DNA from: Marivirga salinae
Lineage (GTDB): Bacteria; Bacteroidota; Bacteroidia; Cytophagales; Cyclobacteriaceae
Length of the DNA: 64,000 nucleotides
Assembly (NCBI RefSeq): GCF_030503855.1
Contig: NZ_CP129971.1
Location: 2,728,001-2,792,000, forward strand
Direction of reading: 5' to 3'
In this document: piece by piece, positions 56,565-64,000 of the stretch
Numbering within the stretch: position 1 is the stretch's first letter
Layout of the letters: each line of letters begins with the position of its first letter
Program-made: the position numbers and the translations under genes
Notes under the pieces: model-generated
Databases searched by the model: none
Told to the model about the DNA's origin: nothing
What the model saw: the letters and a program-made list of their open reading frames with translations, nothing else

Positions 56565-57902
56565 ATGGCAACGGTAGAAATGGTAATGCCCAAAATGGGC
56601 GAAAGTATAATGGAAGCAACAGTGCTTACCTGGTTGAAAAAAGAAGGTGACACTATTGAAGAAGATGAATCAGTATTGGAAGTAGCCACTGATAAAGTGG
56701 ATACGGAAGTTCCTGCATTAGAAGCTGGAGTTTTAAAACAAATATTAGTTCAAGAAGGTGATATAGTAGGAGTTGGAAAACCAATCGCTATTATAGAAAC
56801 CGAAGGAGAAGCCGCTGCCGATAATGGCGCTGCTGCTAAACCAGAAAAGCAAGAAAGTTCAGCGCCAGCTACCGCAACTGCTGATACTAGCTTATCTTCA
56901 TCTTCTGGAAATAATGGACATGAAATTGCTGCTCGTTCTGAGTCAGGAAGATTCTATTCTCCTTTAGTAAGAAACATTGCTAAAGAAGAAAATATAGTCA
57001 TGGCTGAATTGGAATCCATTTCAGGAACTGGTAAAGAAGGACGAGTAACGAAAAAAGATATTTTATCTTATTTAGATAATAGGGGAGATGCTCCAGCTCA
57101 AACTGCAAGTCAGCCAAGCACTGCTCAGGCAGCTCCGAGCTCACAACCAGCAGCTCAGCCAGCTCCTAAAGGAGTACCGGTTAGTATTTCTGGTGATGAT
57201 GAAATCATTGAAATGGACAGAATGCGTAAGATGATTGCCGGTAGAATGGTGGATTCTAAGCGTATTTCTCCACATGTTACTTCATTTGTAGAAGCGGATA
57301 TGACCAGTGTGGTGCAATGGAGAAACAAGCATAAAAACACCTTCAAAGAGCAAGAAAATGGTAATCTGACTTTTACTCCTATCTTTATTGAAGCGGTAGT
57401 AAAAGCAATCAAAGATTACCCAATGATTAACATTCAGGTTGATGGTGATAGAATCATCAAAAAGAAGCATATCAATATTGGGATGGCAGTTGCCTTGCCA
57501 AGTGGTAATTTGATTGTGCCTGTAATCAGAGATGCTGATCAATTAAACATCAGAGGATTGGCTAATAAAGTAAATGATTTAGCCAAAAGAGCTCGTGATG
57601 GTAAATTGAAAGCCGAAGAATTAGAAGGTGGTACTTTCACGATTTCCAATGTAGGTTCATTTGGTAATGTAATGGGAACACCTATCATCATGCAACCGCA
57701 GGTTGGTATTTTAGCATTAGGAGCTATAGTGAAAAAGCCTGCTGTTTTGGAAACCCCACAAGGTGATGTGATAGCTATTCGTCATAAAATGTTCTTATCC
57801 CACTCTTATGACCACCGAGTAGTGGATGGTTCTTTAGGCGGAATGGTAGTAAGAAGAGTAGCAGACTATTTAGAAAAATGGGATGTGAAGAAGGATTTAT
57901 AA
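56565..57902 (+). CDS. Dihydrolipoyl acyltransferase, E2 of a 2-oxoacid dehydrogenase
   Basis: Core subunit of a 2-oxoacid dehydrogenase complex, 445 residues. Lipoyl domain 1-77 with lipoylated Lys44 in EVATDKVDTEVPA; an Ala/Pro/Ser-rich linker; the peripheral subunit-binding domain at about 128-165 (YSPLVRNIAKEENI); a second Ala/Pro/Gln linker; and the catalytic acetyltransferase domain with HSYDHRVVDG (His417, Asp421). The sequence alone does not separate branched-chain from 2-oxoglutarate types. The stop is followed by a terminator and no E1 or E3 gene is in the window. Confidence 0.93.
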   Translation: MATVEMVMPKMGESIMEATVLTWLKKEGDTIEEDESVLEVATDKVDTEVPALEAGVLKQILVQEGDIVGVGKPIAIIETEGEAAADNGAAAKPEKQESSAPATATADTSLSSSSGNNGHEIAARSESGRFYSPLVRNIAKEENIVMAELESISGTGKEGRVTKKDILSYLDNRGDAPAQTASQPSTAQAAPSSQPAAQPAPKGVPVSISGDDEIIEMDRMRKMIAGRMVDSKRISPHVTSFVEADMTSVVQWRNKHKNTFKEQENGNLTFTPIFIEAVVKAIKDYPMINIQVDGDRIIKKKHINIGMAVALPSGNLIVPVIRDADQLNIRGLANKVNDLAKRARDGKLKAEELEGGTFTISNVGSFGNVMGTPIIMQPQVGILALGAIVKKPAVLETPQGDVIAIRHKMFLSHSYDHRVVDGSLGGMVVRRVADYLEKWDVKKDL

Positions 57903-57927
57903 TTGATCATTTGGATTTTATTGATTA

Positions 57928-57957
57928 GAAAAGGGCTGTTTTACAGTCCTTTTTTTG
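57928..57957 (+). terminator. Terminator after the E2 gene
   Basis: AAAGGGCTG, a TTTTA loop and CAGTCCTTTTTTT form an intrinsic terminator 25 bases after the stop. Confidence 0.8.
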
Positions 57958-57976
57958 TTTCTGAATTGTTGTAAAT

Positions 57977-58077
57977 CCGCCAGAGGCGGTAGTAGTTTCC
58001 ACTAGCGAGACGCTAGCGGAAGAGTAATGATTACGGGAATTGGAAAAGGGTGGACTCCTGTCGCTAGCGCTAGTGAC
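57977..58077 (+). repeat. CTAGCG palindrome cluster
   Basis: Three stems lie in one 100-base stretch: CCGCCAGAGGCGG (57977-57989), TCCACTAGCGAGACGCTAGC followed by GGA (57998-58020) and GTCGCTAGCGCTAGTGAC (58060-58077). The last two are inverted relatives of each other. It sits between the terminators of two convergent genes in the gap 57903-58203. Confidence 0.55.
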
Positions 58078-58095
58078 TTTTACTGTTGCCTGGCA

Positions 58096-58127
58096 TAAAA
58101 AAAGGGCAGCTCAATGCGAGCTACCCT
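58096..58127 (-). terminator. Terminator of the giant surface-protein gene
   Basis: The minus strand reads GGGTAGCTCGCATTGAGCTG, then CCC and a TTTTTTT run, a strong stem-loop 77 bases after the stop codon. Confidence 0.85.
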
Positions 58128-58203
58128 AATCTTACTCCCCTATAAAAATCAATAGTGCTAAGAAATTAATTTTATCCCGATTTGTTGGGATCATTCTATT
58201 GTA

Positions 58204-61200
58204 CTATTTCTTAATCAACTTTCTCATTGCTTTTCCTGAGCCATTTCTTATCTCTAAGAAATACATATTGCTATGTAAACCCTGAATATCCAATTGAATG
58301 AAATCGGTGAATTGCTCTTCTTTTACCACTACGCCATTGATGTCAATTACTCTAATAGAGGCTTTACCTGGCACTTGAATATTCACAAAATCTTTTACAG
58401 GATTTGGATAAACCGCCACTTCAATTTCGTTTTCTATTCCGAGAACTTCTTCAATTGCGAAGCTAACACCTTCTTCACTCACGGCTGCAGAAATGGTCAA
58501 AGGAGTACCTTCTTCATCCATGGTAAAAGTAGAACCTTCAAGATTTAGGTCTATACCTGCAACATCTAGTATTAATTGATACTCACCAGCTGGTATACCA
58601 GTGATCTCAAAATCTCCATTAGCATCTGTTACTACATTAGTCATGATTTCCTCATCAGACGTCCTCACAAGAAACACTTTCACTCCCTCTAGTGGATTTC
58701 CCTGAAGGATTCTTCCCTGAACTATTCGCCCTCCGCTTGAGCTTGATACCACTTTCCCAGATACACTTCCATTTCCTGTCATTTTATTGGTAGATGTTTT
58801 TCTAACCATTTTAATTGTGACATTTGATTTATTGTAATAAATAATCCTTTGGGAAAGTGGAGAGTTTGTACTTCCTAAATAGGTAATATCGTATTCATCA
58901 GTATTAGAAGGTAAAACCCATAAATTATTCACCCCTGTACTTAACTCAATAGTAAAATTACCTGAAGCGTCAATTTCAGCCGTTGGATTTCCTTTTTGAT
59001 ATTGATATCCAATTACTGTACCAGATGTAAAAGCGTTTCCATTTTCGTCAACTACTTTTCCTGAAATTTTTAACTTTTGATCTCCTTCAAGCACCCATTT
59101 GTGTATCGGAAAATGCCAAGGATAATGCCACACATTCGTGAAATCCCAACCTGCTTCAGTAAATGTTCCCTTATTTCTTAATTGATTATGCGTTTTAGGT
59201 AATGCGCCATTTTGACTACTACCAGTCTCGGAATCGGACAACCAAAAACTATTAATGACATTACCGCCTAATGTTCCCAAATTTAATTGGTTATCTTTAG
59301 CGATAATGTAACAATTTGAAATCGTACCTATTGCATCAACGTTATTTATCAAAACCAGTGAGCCTTCATCCTGCAGAACAGCGTAAGAATCCTTTATTGT
59401 ACCACGATTAATTGAAGCAATCCCTAGTCTGCCTGGCAAAACAGCAAATGAATTGCTAATTGTACCACTAGCTTCATTATAGTTGACCATAGGTGAATTT
59501 CCAGTCGTGTAAGAGTTTCTTATTATGCCTTTATTATTTCCTGTTATACCACTGGATGAAACAGCTCCAAAACCAATACTAGATTCTCCAGAAGCTTCCA
59601 GTTGGCTAGTTGTATAACATGACTGTATTATACCAGTAGATCTATTTTCAGCAACCAGCCCATCTACACTTACTGTATTTCCAGAAGTATTACCTTTACC
59701 TTGCATGGTCATATATGAGTGACTATCTTGTATAGTTCCACTATTAACATAGGCAATTCCACCAATTTTGACAAGTTCACCAGCACTATACTCAAACTGT
59801 CCATATGAAGAGCTGTTAATGATTTTAGCGCCTTGATGAACCGTAGCTGCAAGTCCTCCTCCTTTTCCTGTTGACACTCCATCACTTAAAGACAAAGAAA
59901 CATTACCATCAAATGTTGAATTGCTAATTTCACCAGTTCTCATAAGGTCTACTACGAGACCCCCAAAACTTAAAGATCTATCATTACTTAGATTGATATT
60001 GCCTTTAAAACTACAATTATCAATAATACCCTCACATAAATTTACCAATACGCTGTAAGTAGTAGTATAATCAAGGTCATAATCATTCTTCGATATATCA
60101 TTTTCAATACTCAAGTTGCTAATTCTACCCAGACTAGAAAGTGAGTTAAAAAGACTGCCAATTTCTCTTAAGTAAAAATTTCCTGTGGTGTGAGCTTTAA
60201 AGTTTACAAGTTTAAATCCACCGCCATCATATGTACCACTAAAAACACCTGTACTGCCACCAATTGTATAAATATAATTACCTTCAAAATTTAAATCTGA
60301 TGTTTGAAGAAAAAAGCTAGCCCAGTCTTCTTTTTCCTTAGATATTAATTTAAAGTCTTCAGCATTGCTAATCAAATAAGGATCTGCCTCTGTTCCAGTT
60401 CCTCCGCTGTATTTTTGCTGCAACTCAAAAGAAGCACTTGCTGCTTCATTGCCATTACCAGCTGCATCGGTTACTATGTTCTCAGCAATATCAATCGTGA
60501 TTGTACCGACTGCCTCAGGTGTAATTTTCGCCGTAAATATTGGGTTATTATCAGTTAAGTCGCTAGCCGATGCATTCGTAACTGCAATGTCCGTAAGGAC
60601 AAAATCAACTACGGGCTCACTAAAGGTAAAAGTGAAAGTTATTGGATCTTTGCTGGTCACTGCTGTTTCCGGTGTTCCTGTAACCGCAAGGGTTGGTCTG
60701 GTCGCATCAAAAGTAATTGTTTTGCTAGCTGATTCACCAGGTGAGGTGTTGCTATTTCCTGCCAGGTCACTAAATTCAACTACTGAAATTGTGATATCTC
60801 CAGCACCTGAAGGGGTGATGGGCGTTGAGTACATGTTACCTTCCTGTGTAATAGCACCCCGAGAAGCATTTTCCAGTGTGATATTGCTGGACTCCAAACC
60901 AGTTATAGCTTCATTGAAGGTAAAAGTTACTGTAAATGGCTCGTTGCTGTTTACCGCATCAGGGCCTCCAATTGTTACAGTTGGAGCAACATCATCGAAA
61001 GTGATGGTGAATGAACCCGTGTTTGTATTGAAATTACCGGCAAGATCCGTCACAGAGGCATCCTTCAAGCTAATATTTAATTCTCCATTAGCTGTAGGTG
61101 TAATATTTGAAGTATATACCAAGTTGTCCTCAGTGTTTAGTTTACTGGCAGTAAAGTTGCCTTCAGCAATATCTTCAGCCGCAAAACCAGTCGTTTCTTC

Positions 61201-64000
61201 ATTAAAGGTGAAGATTACCGGTATTGGAGTTTCATTAGTTGGATTACTAGCATTTGAAGTAATTTCCACAATGGGGCCTACCACGTCTACCGCAATATTG
61301 AATGTAGTTGCTAAATTGCCAAAGCCTAAAGCGTCAGTTATTGCATCTGCTGAGATTTCAATCACTACATCCTCTGTTCCAGTAAGTGCAATATCTACAC
61401 TATACCTTATAGTACCAAAAATGTTCTCTTCAACAAAATTGGATTTTGTTCCATTGGTGACATTGATATCAGTAATGTCAAATGTGGACACAGGTTCTGA
61501 TATGACAAAGTAAGCCGTAAAATCGCCATTTACGGCAGTAAGTGGAACATACATATCATTTGTCAAATTGATCTCAGGAGCCTGATTGTCGAAAGTCACT
61601 GATATGGAGGTGGGAGCTGCAGTATTACCATTTCCTGCTATGTCCAATACTTTATCGGCTTCTAGGTCTATTGTAACCACAATTCCGGCAGTGGAGGTGT
61701 TCCCTTCGGCTACTTCGTCCGGTGTTATTTCTAGGGTGTAGGTGATGTTATCTTCGGTGCTTACAGCAGTGACTGTTCCGTTGGTGATTGTTAAATCCTC
61801 TACCACTAAGCTTTGCACTGCTTCACTGAAAGTAACTGTAGCCATAACTGGACTAGTTGATACCGCATTGGCTGCAGTAGTAATTTCCACAGTAGGTGAT
61901 GTAACATCATAAACCATCTCCAACAATTCCGAAGCCACTGCATTGGTATTTCCCGCCAGATCCTCTACTGCACCTAGAGGTAACTGCACTGTTAATGCTC
62001 CTTCAACAGCGGGTATGACATTCATGGTATAGGTTAAATTATCCTCAGTGGTAAGATCTGATACAGAGCTAACGTTAGTCACCGCCAAATCAGTGCTTTC
62101 AAATGCAATCGTCTCTTCATCGAACACAATTTGAATCGGAATAGTGGACATATTGGTGGTGTTAGTACCTATTGGTTCTATGGCCGTTACAGCAGGTGCT
62201 GTTCCATCATAAGAAATCGTAACGCTTTTCCCTGGATTTGGATTGCCTGCAAGGTCAGTAACTGCACCCATGGGCAGGGTAACCGTTACCTGCTGATCAA
62301 CGCTTGCGTCTAGCAGGGGGATAGTTAAGCTGTAATAGTTTCCTGCTTCATCCTCTACAAATGCAAGAGCTGTGGTACCTACCTGGCCATTTATTTGGAT
62401 ATCTTGAAGATTTAAAGCTGTTACTTCTTCACCAAAGGCAATAGTAACCAAGAGCGGCTGCTCATTTACCGGCTCTGTAAATAAGTTAAGGCCAGTCAAA
62501 TTCCCATTTAGGAAGAAAAAATCAGGATCGGTCAAATCTATTTTTAAGTAGCCTTCTACTGGCTCACTGCTTATCTCTAAAGCATTTGTTGCTGTGGCAC
62601 TTATAGTATATTCACCCTCATTTAATACAGGTTGTATAATATTGTCACGCAATGTCCATGTGCCATCTCCGTTATTGGTGGCATCATACGCATCGCCGTT
62701 CACCGTTACACTAACTGTTGCATCATTATCATCGACATCACCTGTCAAAGCAGGGGTTTGATCACTGGTATAAAGCGTATCGATGGTGACAGTGGGAGGT
62801 GTAGTATCTGGTGCACCCTGTTGAAATACCCTAACATGCCCGGCATCTGCACCGCCAGCATCATTTAGATGTGCCCCAATCGCTGCATACATACCTTCTT
62901 GTGATAAACTCAGGGAATAGCCAGCTTCATCTCCAACTGCTTCACCAGTAATGGCCTGCTCTACCAGCGTCCAGTTAGCGCCATTGAATTCATATATTTC
63001 GGCACGCCCATTCTCATTTCCAGTGACATTATTATTCGCTCCAATTCCTAATCTAGAACCATCACCTGACATGCTTATGGAAATTCCAAAATTATCGCCA
63101 AATATTGCTGAAGTTAGGGTTTCTTGTAAACTCCATGAAGTGGTATAATTATAAATACTAACAGAAGCACCGCCTAAAAAAAAGTTGACAGCACTGACTG
63201 CTAACAGATTACCGTTATCAGAAAGGCTTACTCTTTGGCCTAAATATTCATCAGCAACCCCATCAAAGGTGCCGGTATTGGTATAATTAGTAGAGTTCCA
63301 GCTGTAAGTGGTAAACTGTCCTTCCAAATTAGCCCCATTATCTGGTGCACCAATCGCCAGAACATCTCCGTCCAAGTCCAAACTGACTGCAGAACCAAAT
63401 CCTGAATTATCTGTAGATCCATTGATATTTTCACGGCTTTGCCATACAGTTCCATCCCAAGCATAAACGCTCACTCTTCCGCGAGCACTACCGCCTCCTG
63501 CATGAAGTGGAGCACCTATGGCCAGTATATTTCCATCTCCCGAAAGACTTAAGGCAGCACCTAGTCTATTTTCGACTGCATCACCATCTATAAAGTGTAT
63601 TAAATCCCAGTCGCTGGTAGTTGAATTCCAGTTATAAATTTGAACCAAGCCTGCATTGATAGACGAACTTGAATTAGTAGGGGCACCTATTGCCAGTTTA
63701 GTTCCATCATCACTCAAACTCAGCGTCTGTCCGAAGGAGGCACCATCATTTGTTCCATTTATAGTGGAACCCTTTTGTACCCAGGAGCCACTTTGTAATT
63801 CATATATTTCTACACTTCCACGAAGAGAAAATTCAGTTCCTCCCGCATCGGAACTAGGCGCACCAATGGCTACTATAGTTCCATCAGCTGAAATGCTAAC
63901 AGCTGCGCCAAATCCTTCGTTAGCAGTTCCCTGCATCGCTGTACCTACTTCGGTCCAGACATCCTGTGCCTGAACCCATGGTGCAGCGCCCCAAAGGCAG
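58204..64000 (-). CDS. Giant multi-domain T9SS surface protein, 5' partial
   Basis: Secreted protein of over 1930 residues. The frame stays open to the window edge: upstream of the first internal Met at 63936 it reads CLWGAAPWVQAQDVWTE, which looks like the end of a signal peptide, so the true start is a few codons outside. In order there are about 7 FG-GAP-like GDGxxLAIGAP repeats (to about 62810), one Ig-like domain, 7 Big_12-type Ig-like repeats of ~95 residues each ending in VTDLAGN-type loops (62500-60420), a beta-helix/GLUG-like region (60410-59100), two carboxypeptidase-regulatory modules (about 59080-58940, 58770-58560) and the type A sorting domain VAVYPNPVKDFVNI (58430-58204). Probable adhesin. 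Confidence 0.9.
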   Translation of the reverse strand, partial: CLWGAAPWVQAQDVWTEVGTAMQGTANEGFGAAVSISADGTIVAIGAPSSDAGGTEFSLRGSVEIYELQSGSWVQKGSTINGTNDGASFGQTLSLSDDGTKLAIGAPTNSSSSINAGLVQIYNWNSTTSDWDLIHFIDGDAVENRLGAALSLSGDGNILAIGAPLHAGGGSARGRVSVYAWDGTVWQSRENINGSTDNSGFGSAVSLDLDGDVLAIGAPDNGANLEGQFTTYSWNSTNYTNTGTFDGVADEYLGQRVSLSDNGNLLAVSAVNFFLGGASVSIYNYTTSWSLQETLTSAIFGDNFGISISMSGDGSRLGIGANNNVTGNENGRAEIYEFNGANWTLVEQAITGEAVGDEAGYSLSLSQEGMYAAIGAHLNDAGGADAGHVRVFQQGAPDTTPPTVTIDTLYTSDQTPALTGDVDDNDATVSVTVNGDAYDATNNGDGTWTLRDNIIQPVLNEGEYTISATATNALEISSEPVEGYLKIDLTDPDFFFLNGNLTGLNLFTEPVNEQPLLVTIAFGEEVTALNLQDIQINGQVGTTALAFVEDEAGNYYSLTIPLLDASVDQQVTVTLPMGAVTDLAGNPNPGKSVTISYDGTAPAVTAIEPIGTNTTNMSTIPIQIVFDEETIAFESTDLAVTNVSSVSDLTTEDNLTYTMNVIPAVEGALTVQLPLGAVEDLAGNTNAVASELLEMVYDVTSPTVEITTAANAVSTSPVMATVTFSEAVQSLVVEDLTITNGTVTAVSTEDNITYTLEITPDEVAEGNTSTAGIVVTIDLEADKVLDIAGNGNTAAPTSISVTFDNQAPEINLTNDMYVPLTAVNGDFTAYFVISEPVSTFDITDINVTNGTKSNFVEENIFGTIRYSVDIALTGTEDVVIEISADAITDALGFGNLATTFNIAVDVVGPIVEITSNASNPTNETPIPVIFTFNEETTGFAAEDIAEGNFTASKLNTEDNLVYTSNITPTANGELNISLKDASVTDLAGNFNTNTGSFTITFDDVAPTVTIGGPDAVNSNEPFTVTFTFNEAITGLESSNITLENASRGAITQEGNMYSTPITPSGAGDITISVVEFSDLAGNSNTSPGESASKTITFDATRPTLAVTGTPETAVTSKDPITFTFTFSEPVVDFVLTDIAVTNASASDLTDNNPIFTAKITPEAVGTITIDIAENIVTDAAGNGNEAASASFELQQKYSGGTGTEADPYLISNAEDFKLISKEKEDWASFFLQTSDLNFEGNYIYTIGGSTGVFSGTYDGGGFKLVNFKAHTTGNFYLREIGSLFNSLSSLGRISNLSIENDISKNDYDLDYTTTYSVLVNLCEGIIDNCSFKGNINLSNDRSLSFGGLVVDLMRTGEISNSTFDGNVSLSLSDGVSTGKGGGLAATVHQGAKIINSSSYGQFEYSAGELVKIGGIAYVNSGTIQDSHSYMTMQGKGNTSGNTVSVDGLVAENRSTGIIQSCYTTSQLEASGESSIGFGAVSSSGITGNNKGIIRNSYTTGNSPMVNYNEASGTISNSFAVLPGRLGIASINRGTIKDSYAVLQDEGSLVLINNVDAIGTISNCYIIAKDNQLNLGTLGGNVINSFWLSDSETGSSQNGALPKTHNQLRNKGTFTEAGWDFTNVWHYPWHFPIHKWVLEGDQKLKISGKVVDENGNAFTSGTVIGYQYQKGNPTAEIDASGNFTIELSTGVNNLWVLPSNTDEYDITYLGSTNSPLSQRIIYYNKSNVTIKMVRKTSTNKMTGNGSVSGKVVSSSSGGRIVQGRILQGNPLEGVKVFLVRTSDEEIMTNVVTDANGDFEITGIPAGEYQLILDVAGIDLNLEGSTFTMDEEGTPLTISAAVSEEGVSFAIEEVLGIENEIEVAVYPNPVKDFVNIQVPGKASIRVIDINGVVVKEEQFTDFIQLDIQGLHSNMYFLEIRNGSGKAMRKLIKK

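Noticed and set aside
60449..61513. A 354-codon open frame on the plus strand inside the giant surface-protein gene
   Set aside because: It is antisense to the repeated Ig-like units, which keep their periodic coding bias on the other strand; its translation is Val/Ser-rich and shows no domain, signal peptide or start context.
63934..63936. Start codon of the giant protein at 63936
   Set aside because: The frame continues upstream with a signal-peptide-like end (GAAPWVQAQDVW), so this Met is internal.

Overview
The window is a chromosomal segment of a Bacteroidota bacterium, most likely an order Cytophagales (Marivirga/Fulvivirga-like) marine or gliding organism. Four large secreted proteins carry type IX secretion (T9SS) C-terminal sorting domains, three of the 'YPNP' type A and one of the gliding-motility (CHU_C) type B. 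DNA is AT-rich, Shine-Dalgarno sites are mostly absent, and several genes are preceded by the Bacteroidota -7 box TAnnTTTG. Genus is inference; no rRNA is present.

Layout. 1-2156: end of an osmolyte (OpuC/ProU-type) ABC importer whose permease is fused to a substrate-binding domain with its two halves in swapped order. 2187-9709: minus-strand genes for a LamG/T9SS protein, a universal stress protein, SUI1 factor, DUF2062 protein, TruC, a metallo-beta-lactamase-fold hydrolase, a lipoprotein and an ABC-F ATPase. 9994-14384: plus-strand set of four exported unknowns ending in an 819-residue leucine-rich-repeat protein. 14702-17497: sulfotransferase-like plus class IV aminotransferase-like pair, then a shortened flotillin FloA. 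17771-29766: peptidases, Pth, a hydrolase/RluF pair, ribosomal protein L25, PRPP synthetase, tRNA-Gln, PurL and another hydrolase. 29985-36538: a TetR-TolC-adaptor-RND efflux operon. 36611-45844: a metallophosphoesterase, an FG-GAP T9SS protein, a membrane-protein/XRE regulator pair, a second ABC-F ATPase and two decayed genes (an antitoxin-like gene and a DUF3891 gene). 45941-57902: SRAP protein, MscS channel, Dabb lipoprotein, response regulator, PaaN-like dehydrogenase, T9SS subtilase, CinA, and a 2-oxoacid dehydrogenase E2. 58204-64000: a giant multi-domain T9SS surface protein that runs off the right edge.

How the genes work together. Operons supported by overlaps are ABC ATPase/permease, hydrolase/TruC, SUI1/DUF2062, the LRR set, aminotransferase/sulfotransferase, RluF/hydrolase and the efflux genes. 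The rest is a mosaic of housekeeping genes. Noncoding DNA is not empty: degenerate AACTTCC-type tandem repeats sit directly at the ends of three genes, a GTTGGCGCAC palindromic repeat occurs three times, a GC-rich repeat follows the LRR gene and a CTAGCG palindrome cluster precedes the giant gene's terminator.

The strongest unusual points are the circularly permuted substrate-binding domain, the aminotransferase/sulfotransferase pair that lacks the lysine expected at the usual place, and the LRR operon with a standalone copy of its own N-terminal domain.
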